Source: Gimesia benthica (GTDB lineage: Bacteria; Planctomycetota; Planctomycetia; Planctomycetales; Planctomycetaceae). From it: 64,000 bases of DNA. The stretch lies in contig NZ_CP043930.1 of the NCBI RefSeq assembly GCF_009720525.1, positions 7,452,001 to 7,516,000 of the forward strand. Reading direction: 5' to 3'. Positions 45,439 through 53,026 of the stretch are shown piece by piece (the stretch's first letter is position 1; each line of letters starts with the position of its first letter). Below the pieces are notes generated by a model. It had not been told where the DNA came from and searched no databases. It saw only the letters and a program-made list of their open reading frames with translations. The translations under genes and the position numbers were made by a program.

Positions 45439-45900
45439 ATGCTTGACTATGATGCTGAGGAAGTGACCGCTTATTTGCATGAGCATATTCCAATCACCCG
45501 CGCCATGCAGCTGGAAGTGATGCCTCCTGAACCGGATCGCCTGCGGCTGCTGGCCCGATTGAAGCCGAATCTGAATCACCAGGAGACTGCCTTTGGAGGC
45601 AGCATTGCCAGTCTCGGAATCCTGGCCGGCTGGACCCTGATCCATCTGCGTCTACATGGTTGTGAACGCAGATATAAAATCGTGATTCACAAAAGTGAAA
45701 TCGAGTTCCAGCGCCCCATCGAGGCTGATTTTGAAGGGGCATGCCTGTTCCCGGAGGAGCCCGTGTGGGAAACATTCCTGGCATCTCTGCAGCGGAAAGG
45801 CAGAGCCCGGATAGAACTAAATCCCCAGGTAATGGTCAACGGCAAGGTTGCCGCGACCATTAAGGGGATCTTCGTCATTCGTGAATTGTCAGACGTCTGA
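45439..45900 (+). CDS. YiiD C-terminal-type thioesterase-fold protein
   Basis: The protein has 153 residues. The hot-dog-fold signature of the YiiD_C group is seen: a helix ITRAMQLEVMPPEPDRLRLL, the strand LLARLKPNLNHQETAFGGSI (NxxxTxFGGS is the family hallmark) and SLGILAGWTLIHLRL, then VIHKSEIEFQRPIEADFEGA and KGRARIELNPQVMVNGKVAA. It is predicted to hydrolyse acyl thioesters, or to bind them, in the cytoplasm. In gamma-proteobacteria this domain is fused to an acetyltransferase; here it stands alone, as in many other phyla. ATG at 45439 is preceded by GGGAAG. It ends 6 bases before the stop of the convergent channel gene. Confidence 0.8.
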   Translation: MLDYDAEEVTAYLHEHIPITRAMQLEVMPPEPDRLRLLARLKPNLNHQETAFGGSIASLGILAGWTLIHLRLHGCERRYKIVIHKSEIEFQRPIEADFEGACLFPEEPVWETFLASLQRKGRARIELNPQVMVNGKVAATIKGIFVIRELSDV

Positions 45901-45906
45901 ACCCAC

Positions 45907-48900
45907 TCAGCTGGTTTCCGTATTCTCAGTGGTTTCGGGCTCCGGGAGTTCCGGCGGAGGAATCATCTCCGGTTTATCGCCGTAGAACAGATGCACGTCC
46001 CGTTGTGGGAAGGCGATTTCAATATCGGCCGCATTAAACTGTTCGTGAATCGCAGTATGAATCTGGTGAATCGCCAGCAACCGGTTATCAAGGTCAGGCA
46101 GGTAGGCTCTCAGGATCAGGTTCAACGTACTGTCGCCGAATGATTCAAAGGTGATGCTGGGAGCCGGATCCTCCAGGACCAGCGGATGGTCCATCAGGAT
46201 TTTCATTGCCAGGTCAGTGGCCTTGTTCGTATCGGTACCGTAAGCGACGCCCACCGTGAGAGTCACACGATTGACAGAATCAGTCAGAGTCCAGTTCAAA
46301 AGTTTGCCGGTAATGAAGTCCCGGTTGGGAACGATGTATTCCTTGCGGTCCCAGTTGGTAATGGTGGTCGCCCGCATCCGGATTCGAGAAACGATGCCTG
46401 TGATTTCATCCACGGTGATAATGTCTCCCACGCGAATTGGTCGCTCGATCAGCAGAATCAGGCCGGAAACAAAGTTGGCGAAGATTTCCTGCAAACCGAA
46501 ACCAAGGCCGAAGGTCAGGGCGGTCGCCAGCCATTGCAGTTTCGACCAGCCCAGGCCGAGTGCATTGAAGACTACAAAAATACCAATCAGAGCCACAACG
46601 TAGCGGGCCAGACTGGTCGTCGCATATTTCACAGAGGAGTCCAGGGGGAGCCTTTGCAGCACCAGGAATTCCAGCAGTCCGGGAATATTGCGTGTAGCGA
46701 TCACGGCAAACAGGGCATAAATCAGTGCCAGGGCGACATCTAGATAGGTGACCGGTTCCAGACGCTCTGTGACTTTTGTCGTGACATTACCGTCAGAGTC
46801 TTTGATCTCTTCTTCGGTCTGGACCTGACTCGACCAGAGCTTGAACGAGTCAAGACGATTGAAGGCGGGCATCACGTCCCCCCAGATCCCGAAGGCGCCC
46901 AGCAGCAGGATCACCAGCATACACGCATTAACCAGTCGTTTGATCTGGGCGGAGATCTTGGTCAGGTCAGCCGGGTTTTCTTCTTCGGTCGTAATCCCGG
47001 CAATGTTGGACTCAGGTGTCGACGATTCCTGATTCTCTTTACGCAGTGCCTCCAGTCGTTCCTGATTCAGTTTATGGCTTAACTGGCGATGATGGATCAG
47101 AATCCAGCGCAACAGGATCGCGCGGAACAGGATCACGCCCAGGAAGAGCCAGAGCGTCAGGAAGATCAGGTGGAACAGGCTCATCGCTGTGAAGTAAAAG
47201 CCGATCAACGATAGCAGGATCAGACTGCAGGGAACGGCCAGAGCCAGGAAATAGACCAGATATTTCAGACGGTCATACCAGACTTCCTGGTTGTAGTTCA
47301 TAATCGACTGAAAGAGACCGGAGCGGGGATGGAATACCCGGCGGGCAAAGATCGTATACGTCACCAGTAACGCGACGAAGAACAGTCGCTCCAGCAGATC
47401 CTGGGTGCGATCGACCTCCTTGCCATGCAGGAGCAGTGTGACAAAGAGCAGGGGGACGGAAACACTGATCACCCAGCGGACGTTTTTCCGTACGTAGAGC
47501 ACGGTCTGTTTGTACCAGCCAAAGTGCGATTCCCCCAGTCCCAGAGGACGACAGATCTGGCGGATCAATTCCCAGAAAAACAGCAGCCAGGCGACCTGCC
47601 GCAAACTGGAATCCACGGCTTTGACGAAGGGAGCTGTCTCGAGACCACTTCCCAGACGCCAGGCGAAAAACCAGATGAATCCCGGCCAGACGACTGCAAT
47701 GAACAAGGTCAGGAAGGCGACGCGCGCGGTGATTCCAAATTTGCGAAAGCTGCTGCGAATGATTTCCTTGTTGATGATCCGCAACTGCTGTCGCACATTG
47801 TACGCCAGATAGAGCAGACTGATAAAACAGAAAATCCCGGTTGCATAGATGATGGGGTTGGTGATGATATCCTGCTGGATGGCTTCGAGTAGCTGTTTCC
47901 AGTGTTTGAGGGAAAGTAACCAGCTCAGGGAGTTCGGAATCTGCTTCGCTTCGGCAAACGAGATCGGAGGCGAACTTTTGATCCAGAAGACCCGTTCCTG
48001 AATGTAATCTGCATATTCTTCCGTCTGCTTGACCAATTGTGTTTCTGCGACATCGAGGTCCATCAGTTTATTGAAATATGCGTTATTACTGCGGATCAGC
48101 GTATCCAGGTACTCTTTCTGTTTGGCCAGTGTCTCTTCGACAATGCTCTTGAGATTCGCTTTTTCGATATCAGACAGCTTTCGCTTGCTGTCCTTGATGA
48201 TGTTGTCTGTGACGGTTTCAGCAGAGGGAAATTCTGACCACTCATCATCCAGCTCAAACAGCCGCAGGTGAACTTCGTCGATTTCCTTAGCGCGTTTCTC
48301 GATGCTCAGTTTCCGCGTCTCTATATCGGGCAGGGAAGACTGCTGGTTTCGCAGGAGTAACCCAATCGGTCCGGTCAGACCGATGGATGTTTCTTTCTCC
48401 TTGGTTTGGGTAAACTGCTTTTTGAGCTCATCCAGTATTTTACTGGTCTGGGAATACTTCTGATCGGCCGATTGAATTTTATGGTTCAGGGCCTGAATGT
48501 CTTCGGCATACTGCTGGTTCTTTTCGGCCAGGGGTTGCAGCAGCGGATTGGTCGCAAACACTTCATCCCGGGCTTCCTGTACCCGCATTTCGGATTCGAT
48601 ATTGCGGCGTTTGGCAATCTGTTTCTTGAGTGCCTCTACCTTTTCAGATTGCTTCTGAGTCTGCAGTTTCAGAAAGTCCTGTCTTACGCGGGGATAACCA
48701 ACGGCCTCCTCGGCCTCATAGGAAGACAGCTCACTTCGCAATGCCGGCTTTTCGGTCTTCAGCAGGCTGATCCGGGTTTTCAGCTCAGTCTTGCGGGCAT
48801 CAGTGACAATAGCCGGTTCGTCAGCCGGGGCGGGGAGTGCCAGCTGTTTTTCCAGGTCACTGATCTTATTATCGATCTCTGCGATCCGGGTCAGAATCTC

Positions 48901-49422
48901 TTTCTGCCGATTCACTCGGCCAGTAATCTGTTCATCCCAGTTGGATTGTTGTTGTTTGAACTGCTCAAGATTCGCTTCCTCTTCCACCAGCGTTTGCTGT
49001 AGCTTAGGCAAATCCTGCATATGGTCAAAAGAAGGTACAGGTAGTTTATTGAGGTTGTCAATCTGCTGCTTGACCTGGTCCAGCCGCTGCATCGCATTTT
49101 TAGCATCTTCGGCATAACGACCGGTAGCCACCTTAAGGTCTTCCGCCTTTTTAAGGTTGGCCAGTGCCTGGCTGTAGAACTCTCCGGCTTTTTTCTGGTT
49201 GTCCTCAGTCAGATCTTTGATATTTTTAATCTGGTCGATTCGCTTCTGAATCGACTCACTGGTGATCTGAGGTTCTTCAGTTGTGGTCGTTGAATCGCTA
49301 CCATTGGCAGGAGCCGGTTTCTTGGGCACCTGGGAATAGGAACTGGAGATAAATCCAGTCAGCACTAACAGAACGATGCCAACAGGCAGGCAGGATGTCC
49401 GCAAACGAGAACGACAGAACAT
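45907..49422 (-). CDS. giant MscS-family mechanosensitive channel (MscK/MscM-like)
   Basis: The protein has 1171 residues. A signal peptide (LPVGIVLLVLTGFISSSYSQ) leads into a long periplasmic coiled-coil region (about 40-480) rich in Glu, Lys and Gln. Some ten membrane helices follow (about 510-990). The MscS core is at the end: the pore-lining helix with small residues (TALTFGLGFGLQEIFANFVS), then GLILLIERPIRVGDIITVDE, the beta domain with TTITNWDRKEYIVPNRDFIT and the C-terminal cage (VGVAYGTDTNKATDLAMKIL). This is the layout of E. coli MscK and YbiO/MscM-type channels, which release solutes on hypo-osmotic shock. The C-terminal acidic tail (PPPELPEPETTENTETS) is unstructured. Confidence 0.92.
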   Translation of the reverse strand: MFCRSRLRTSCLPVGIVLLVLTGFISSSYSQVPKKPAPANGSDSTTTTEEPQITSESIQKRIDQIKNIKDLTEDNQKKAGEFYSQALANLKKAEDLKVATGRYAEDAKNAMQRLDQVKQQIDNLNKLPVPSFDHMQDLPKLQQTLVEEEANLEQFKQQQSNWDEQITGRVNRQKEILTRIAEIDNKISDLEKQLALPAPADEPAIVTDARKTELKTRISLLKTEKPALRSELSSYEAEEAVGYPRVRQDFLKLQTQKQSEKVEALKKQIAKRRNIESEMRVQEARDEVFATNPLLQPLAEKNQQYAEDIQALNHKIQSADQKYSQTSKILDELKKQFTQTKEKETSIGLTGPIGLLLRNQQSSLPDIETRKLSIEKRAKEIDEVHLRLFELDDEWSEFPSAETVTDNIIKDSKRKLSDIEKANLKSIVEETLAKQKEYLDTLIRSNNAYFNKLMDLDVAETQLVKQTEEYADYIQERVFWIKSSPPISFAEAKQIPNSLSWLLSLKHWKQLLEAIQQDIITNPIIYATGIFCFISLLYLAYNVRQQLRIINKEIIRSSFRKFGITARVAFLTLFIAVVWPGFIWFFAWRLGSGLETAPFVKAVDSSLRQVAWLLFFWELIRQICRPLGLGESHFGWYKQTVLYVRKNVRWVISVSVPLLFVTLLLHGKEVDRTQDLLERLFFVALLVTYTIFARRVFHPRSGLFQSIMNYNQEVWYDRLKYLVYFLALAVPCSLILLSLIGFYFTAMSLFHLIFLTLWLFLGVILFRAILLRWILIHHRQLSHKLNQERLEALRKENQESSTPESNIAGITTEEENPADLTKISAQIKRLVNACMLVILLLGAFGIWGDVMPAFNRLDSFKLWSSQVQTEEEIKDSDGNVTTKVTERLEPVTYLDVALALIYALFAVIATRNIPGLLEFLVLQRLPLDSSVKYATTSLARYVVALIGIFVVFNALGLGWSKLQWLATALTFGLGFGLQEIFANFVSGLILLIERPIRVGDIITVDEITGIVSRIRMRATTITNWDRKEYIVPNRDFITGKLLNWTLTDSVNRVTLTVGVAYGTDTNKATDLAMKILMDHPLVLEDPAPSITFESFGDSTLNLILRAYLPDLDNRLLAIHQIHTAIHEQFNAADIEIAFPQRDVHLFYGDKPEMIPPPELPEPETTENTETS

Positions 49423-49889
49423 GAGACGGCTATTTTCTTTTTTGAATCAATTCGAATTAGCTGAGGAGTTTCAATCCCAGTCAGGGATTGAGCTTTCGCG
49501 GCACAGTTTAGTGACTGAGAGGGGGCTAGGGCAAGGTGTGATCCAGTAGGCTGGACAGGATTGCGCATCTGGATGAGACCGTCAAGTATGCCTGGGGGGC
49601 ACCGACTCTAGTCAGAGACCACATACAGAAACGTTTAACTACAGACCGGCGAGATACAATCTCAGCTCTATCTGAGACCTGATGTCGAGTTAAAGAACTT
49701 GGGAAGTCTCCAGGAATAAGTCCTTGACACTTACACACGTAGGGGTGAATAATACTTATAGAGTTGTTTACGGACAATTTCCCGCCTGAAGTCCTGTTCA
49801 TATTTTACTACCTGAGTGGGCTCCGACCTGTGCAATTACATTCCACATTCATTGAATATGAATCACAACTGCATTGGGCAGCACGTGTT
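49423..49889. promoter_or_regulatory. control region of the metal-efflux locus
   Basis: About 467 bases between the divergent channel gene and the efflux genes. The most notable element is a promoter-like pair with an unusually long spacer at 49724-49755 (listed separately). No other repeat or gene is supported. An open frame from 49764 uses a TTG and lacks a signal peptide until the ATG at 49890. Confidence 0.45.
49724..49755 (+). promoter_or_regulatory. candidate long-spacer promoter of the metal-efflux genes
   Basis: A perfect -35 hexamer TTGACA (49724-49729) is followed by TAATAC (49750-49755) after 20 bases; shifting by one gives AATACT after 21. Spacers of 19-20 bases are the mark of promoters activated by MerR-family metal regulators. 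The spacer (ends CACGTAGGGGTGAA) shows only weak dyad symmetry. No merR-type gene lies in this window, so the assignment is tentative. Confidence 0.4.
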
Positions 49890-50339
49890 ATGATCCGTGC
49901 CTGCCTGCTGCTGTCGTTGTGGAATTTGCCATTCCCCTGGCTGCACAATCACGAAGCTTATGCCGCCGCGGAGAACAGCAGCGCACAACTGCCCGCTCAC
50001 CTGAATCAGTTTCACGATGGTATTGAAGCTCCCGAAAAAGGCTGGCATCTGCACTTCGTTTATCTGGGTAGAGAACAAAGCGAAGATCCTCTGAAACAGA
50101 ACCTGCCCTCGCAGCAGAATCAACTGATTCTCATCGAAACCGCCAGCACATCTTCTACTGGGAAAACAGGGACACTGAGTCCTGTCGAACAATTCCTGAT
50201 TTGTGCTGCCTTTTCCGCTAATTCCTGCTTTTTCCGGATGATCCCTGCCGGGACTGGCGACCAGCAATATGGTCCCCCTGTCTCCCAGGCCTGCTCTACA
50301 GGATCTCCTCGCGATCTGACCTGCGTTTCGCGCTGCTGA
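49890..50339 (+). CDS. small secreted protein heading the metal-efflux genes
   Basis: The protein has 149 residues from the ATG at 49890. The first 28 residues look like a signal peptide with an early His pair (LLLSLWNLPFPWLHNHEAYA). The mature part has further His-rich spots (HLNQFHDGIE, GWHLHFVYLG), a Ser/Thr-rich middle, and four cysteines in the last 60 residues, ending CVSRC. No family was recognised. It lies 121 bases upstream of the RND adaptor gene, same strand, and the His/Cys content would fit metal binding. No Shine-Dalgarno precedes it. The start, and whether the C-terminal part is translated as read, are uncertain. Confidence 0.5.
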   Translation: MIRACLLLSLWNLPFPWLHNHEAYAAAENSSAQLPAHLNQFHDGIEAPEKGWHLHFVYLGREQSEDPLKQNLPSQQNQLILIETASTSSTGKTGTLSPVEQFLICAAFSANSCFFRMIPAGTGDQQYGPPVSQACSTGSPRDLTCVSRC

Positions 50340-50460
50340 GTTTGTGCTCCCTGTGTGAACGAGTTTCGTTTTGCGCTCAGGGTTATGCACAGTTGAATGC
50401 AGTTTGAAACTGCGCTGCGCATGATTCTCTCTCATTTCCGCCGATTCGGGAGACACTTTC

Positions 50461-51921
50461 ATGAAATCGCGAGTTATTAGCATCATGGTCATTCTGATTC
50501 TGTTCGTCGGAATCGGAATTTACTGGAAACAAAATCAGTCAAAAACAGAGGCAGAAACAGGTGCTCCTGACATCGGTTCTGCAGTCGAAACTGCAAACGA
50601 GGATGCGCCCTCGGAAGTGGCCCTCTCTGAAGAGAAAATGAAAAACATTCAACTGACGGTGGCCCCTGTGAAACGACAGCCACTGAGTCAGATTCGCATG
50701 GTTCCCGGGCGGTTGCAGTATGACGACCGCAAACATGTTTCAATCAAAGCACCCGCTGATGGTGTGCTGGTGGAAGTTCGTGTGAAAACGGGAGATGAGA
50801 TCAAAGAAGGTCAGGTGCTGGCAGTCCTGAACAGTCCCGAGATCGGAACCGCACGCGCCGACCTGTTGCAGCGGACGGCCGAGTATGAACTGGCCCAAAA
50901 ACAGTTCGGCTGGAAAAATGAAATCCAGAACAATGTGCAGAAACTGGTCGATGCTCTACTCAGTAAGCAGCCGATGCCGGAGATCGAAAAAGAGTTCGCG
51001 AACGAGAAACTGGGAGACTACCGGTCCCAACTGCTCCCCGCTTATTCACGCTACCTGCTGGCTGAAATGATCAATTCGAAATCCGCTCCCCTGGCGAAAT
51101 CGGGGGCAATTTCTCTGCAGTCATTGAAGCGGCGTGAAACTGAAATGCAGGATGCACGGGCCGATCTGAAATCTCTGTGCGAACAGTCGATTTACGACGT
51201 CAAACTGGAACGCGATCGAGAACAGGCACGCGTCAATGATGCCGAACATCGCATGACTATCAGTCGTCAGAATCTGGAGGCCCTGCTGGGAGCGACCGTC
51301 GATCCCGGCAGTAAAGAGCTCAAGGCTGCAGAGAAACTCTCCCGACTGGAGGTCATCGCCCCTTTCAGTGGAACCATTGAGGACCGTACTTTCAGCAGGT
51401 CCGAACGCGTAAATCGATCCGATGCACTGTTCACACTCGCGCAGACCGACACTCTCTGGGTGGCTGCCGATATCCGTGAATCGGACTGGGCAGCGATTTC
51501 ACTGACGGGCAGCCAGGAGCTGCAGGTGAAAGTCAATTCGTATCCCGATGAGACATTCCCGGCGCGACTGTACTACCTCGGACGTTCGGTTTCACCTGTG
51601 ACCAATTCGGTTCCGTTGATTGCAGAGATAAAAAATCCGGACGGCAAACTGCGTCCCGGCATGTTCGTCCAGGTTCTGATTCCCGGCAAGCAGAAGTCCG
51701 ATGTGATTACGGTCCCGGCCCGGGCAGTTCTGGATGACGCGCAACAGGAATTTGTTTTCGTCAAAACATCCGATCGTTCATTTCGACGTGTTGATATTCA
51801 GTCAGGTTTGAAAACAGAAGACTGGGTGGAAGTTCAGAATGGTCTTACGGAAGGTGAGCAGGTTGTGGATGAGGGGGCGTTTACCCTCAAGTCCGAACTG
51901 CTGCTGGAACGGGAAGAATAA
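50461..51921 (+). CDS. RND efflux periplasmic adaptor (CusB/CzcB type)
   Basis: The protein has 486 residues. An N-terminal anchor (IISIMVILILFVGIGIYW-like, about 5-22) is followed by the barrel and lipoyl parts: VSIKAPADGVLVEVRVKTGD and EIKEGQVLAVLNSPEIGTAR, a long alpha-hairpin (about 140-285), the second lipoyl half LEVIAPFSGTIEDRTFS, the barrel (WVAADIRESDWAAISL) and a membrane-proximal domain (ITVPARAVLDDAQQEFVFVK). This family links a heavy-metal RND pump to an outer-membrane channel and may hand metal to the pump. No Met triad for copper is obvious. The pump genes start 61 bases downstream. No outer-membrane channel (CusC/CzcC) gene is present. Confidence 0.9.
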   Translation: MKSRVISIMVILILFVGIGIYWKQNQSKTEAETGAPDIGSAVETANEDAPSEVALSEEKMKNIQLTVAPVKRQPLSQIRMVPGRLQYDDRKHVSIKAPADGVLVEVRVKTGDEIKEGQVLAVLNSPEIGTARADLLQRTAEYELAQKQFGWKNEIQNNVQKLVDALLSKQPMPEIEKEFANEKLGDYRSQLLPAYSRYLLAEMINSKSAPLAKSGAISLQSLKRRETEMQDARADLKSLCEQSIYDVKLERDREQARVNDAEHRMTISRQNLEALLGATVDPGSKELKAAEKLSRLEVIAPFSGTIEDRTFSRSERVNRSDALFTLAQTDTLWVAADIRESDWAAISLTGSQELQVKVNSYPDETFPARLYYLGRSVSPVTNSVPLIAEIKNPDGKLRPGMFVQVLIPGKQKSDVITVPARAVLDDAQQEFVFVKTSDRSFRRVDIQSGLKTEDWVEVQNGLTEGEQVVDEGAFTLKSELLLEREE

Positions 51922-51982
51922 CGCTCCCGTGCTCATCACGCTTTCATCCACCATCTCTGTTTTTCGTTGAGGGAGTCTCTGA

Positions 51983-53026
51983 ATGCTGTCCCGCCTGATT
52001 GAATTTTCGCTGGAGAACCGGTTTATCATTCTCGTGCTGACCTTGTTGATGGCAGCCGGGGGGATCTATTCCGCTATCCACTTACCTATCGACGCTGTTC
52101 CCGACATGACCAACGTGCAGGTGCAGGTCGTCACCGATGCCGGTTTTCTGTCGCCGGTGGAAGTCGAACGCTATGTGACTTACCCGGTCGAAATCGCCAT
52201 GGGGGGCCTGCCCGCTGTGGAAGAGGTACGTAGCGTATCCAAATTCGGCATCTCGGTCGTCACCATTGTCTTCGAAGAAGGAACCGATATCTACTGGGCC
52301 CGACAACTGGTGACTGAGCGCATCGCGATCGCGGCTGCCGATATTCCACCAGGTTACGGCACCCCCTTACTGGGCCCGCTCACAACGGCCCTGGGCGAGA
52401 TTCTGCAGTTTGAAGTCCGCGGAGCAGATTACACGCCTATGCAGCTCCGCACCCTGCTGGAATGGGAAATCGCACCCCGCATGCGTGAAGTGCAGGGGGT
52501 GACCGAAATCAACACCCACGGCGGGTACTACAAAACCTTTGAGGTCCAACCCAACCCCGATCGATTGAATAGCTACGGAATTTCCATGGCCCAGCTTTTT
52601 CAGCGGCTGGAGAATAACAACATGATCGCCGGCGGCGGTTACGTGGTGCACAATCACGAACAGCGATTCATCCGGGGGCAGGCTCTGCTGAAGAATGAAA
52701 AAGACATTGAAAACCTGGTCGTCAAACACGATCCCAACAGCACGCCGATTCTGGTACGAGATATCGCCGAAGTCAAAATTGCTCCGATGACCCGCCAGGG
52801 GGCCGTTACCCGCGATGGACGTGGAGAAGCGGTGACCGGGCTGGTGATGATGTTGATCGGTGAGAACTCGCGCGAAGTCGTTACCGCCTCCAAGGCTCGT
52901 CTGGAAGACATTGAAAAAAGTCTCCCCAAAGGAGTCACTCTGGAAATTACCTACGACCGATCTGCTTTGATCAGTCGTACTTTGAAAACCGTGCTCACGA
53001 ACCTCATCGAGGGGGCATCCTGGTGA
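51983..53026 (+). CDS. HME-RND efflux pump CzcA type, N-terminal part (frame-broken)
   Basis: The protein has 347 residues corresponding to the first third of a CzcA/CusA pump: the first membrane helix (FIILVLTLLMAAGGIYSAIH) and the porter domains (LPIDAVPDMTNVQVQVVTDA, EVERYVTYPVEIAMGGLPAV, EGTDIYWARQLVTERIA, EIAPRMREVQGVTEINTHGG). The frame ends at TGA 53026, just where helix 2 should begin. One extra G in the G run at 53011-53015 would give NLIEGGILVIVVLLFMLGSF, the expected sequence, and restore one protein of about 1030 residues. So this is most likely a single-base frame break (real mutation, phase variation or sequencing error). The alternative is a two-subunit pump, because the next frame starts with GTG overlapping this stop. 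Confidence 0.8.
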   Translation: MLSRLIEFSLENRFIILVLTLLMAAGGIYSAIHLPIDAVPDMTNVQVQVVTDAGFLSPVEVERYVTYPVEIAMGGLPAVEEVRSVSKFGISVVTIVFEEGTDIYWARQLVTERIAIAAADIPPGYGTPLLGPLTTALGEILQFEVRGADYTPMQLRTLLEWEIAPRMREVQGVTEINTHGGYYKTFEVQPNPDRLNSYGISMAQLFQRLENNNMIAGGGYVVHNHEQRFIRGQALLKNEKDIENLVVKHDPNSTPILVRDIAEVKIAPMTRQGAVTRDGRGEAVTGLVMMLIGENSREVVTASKARLEDIEKSLPKGVTLEITYDRSALISRTLKTVLTNLIEGASW

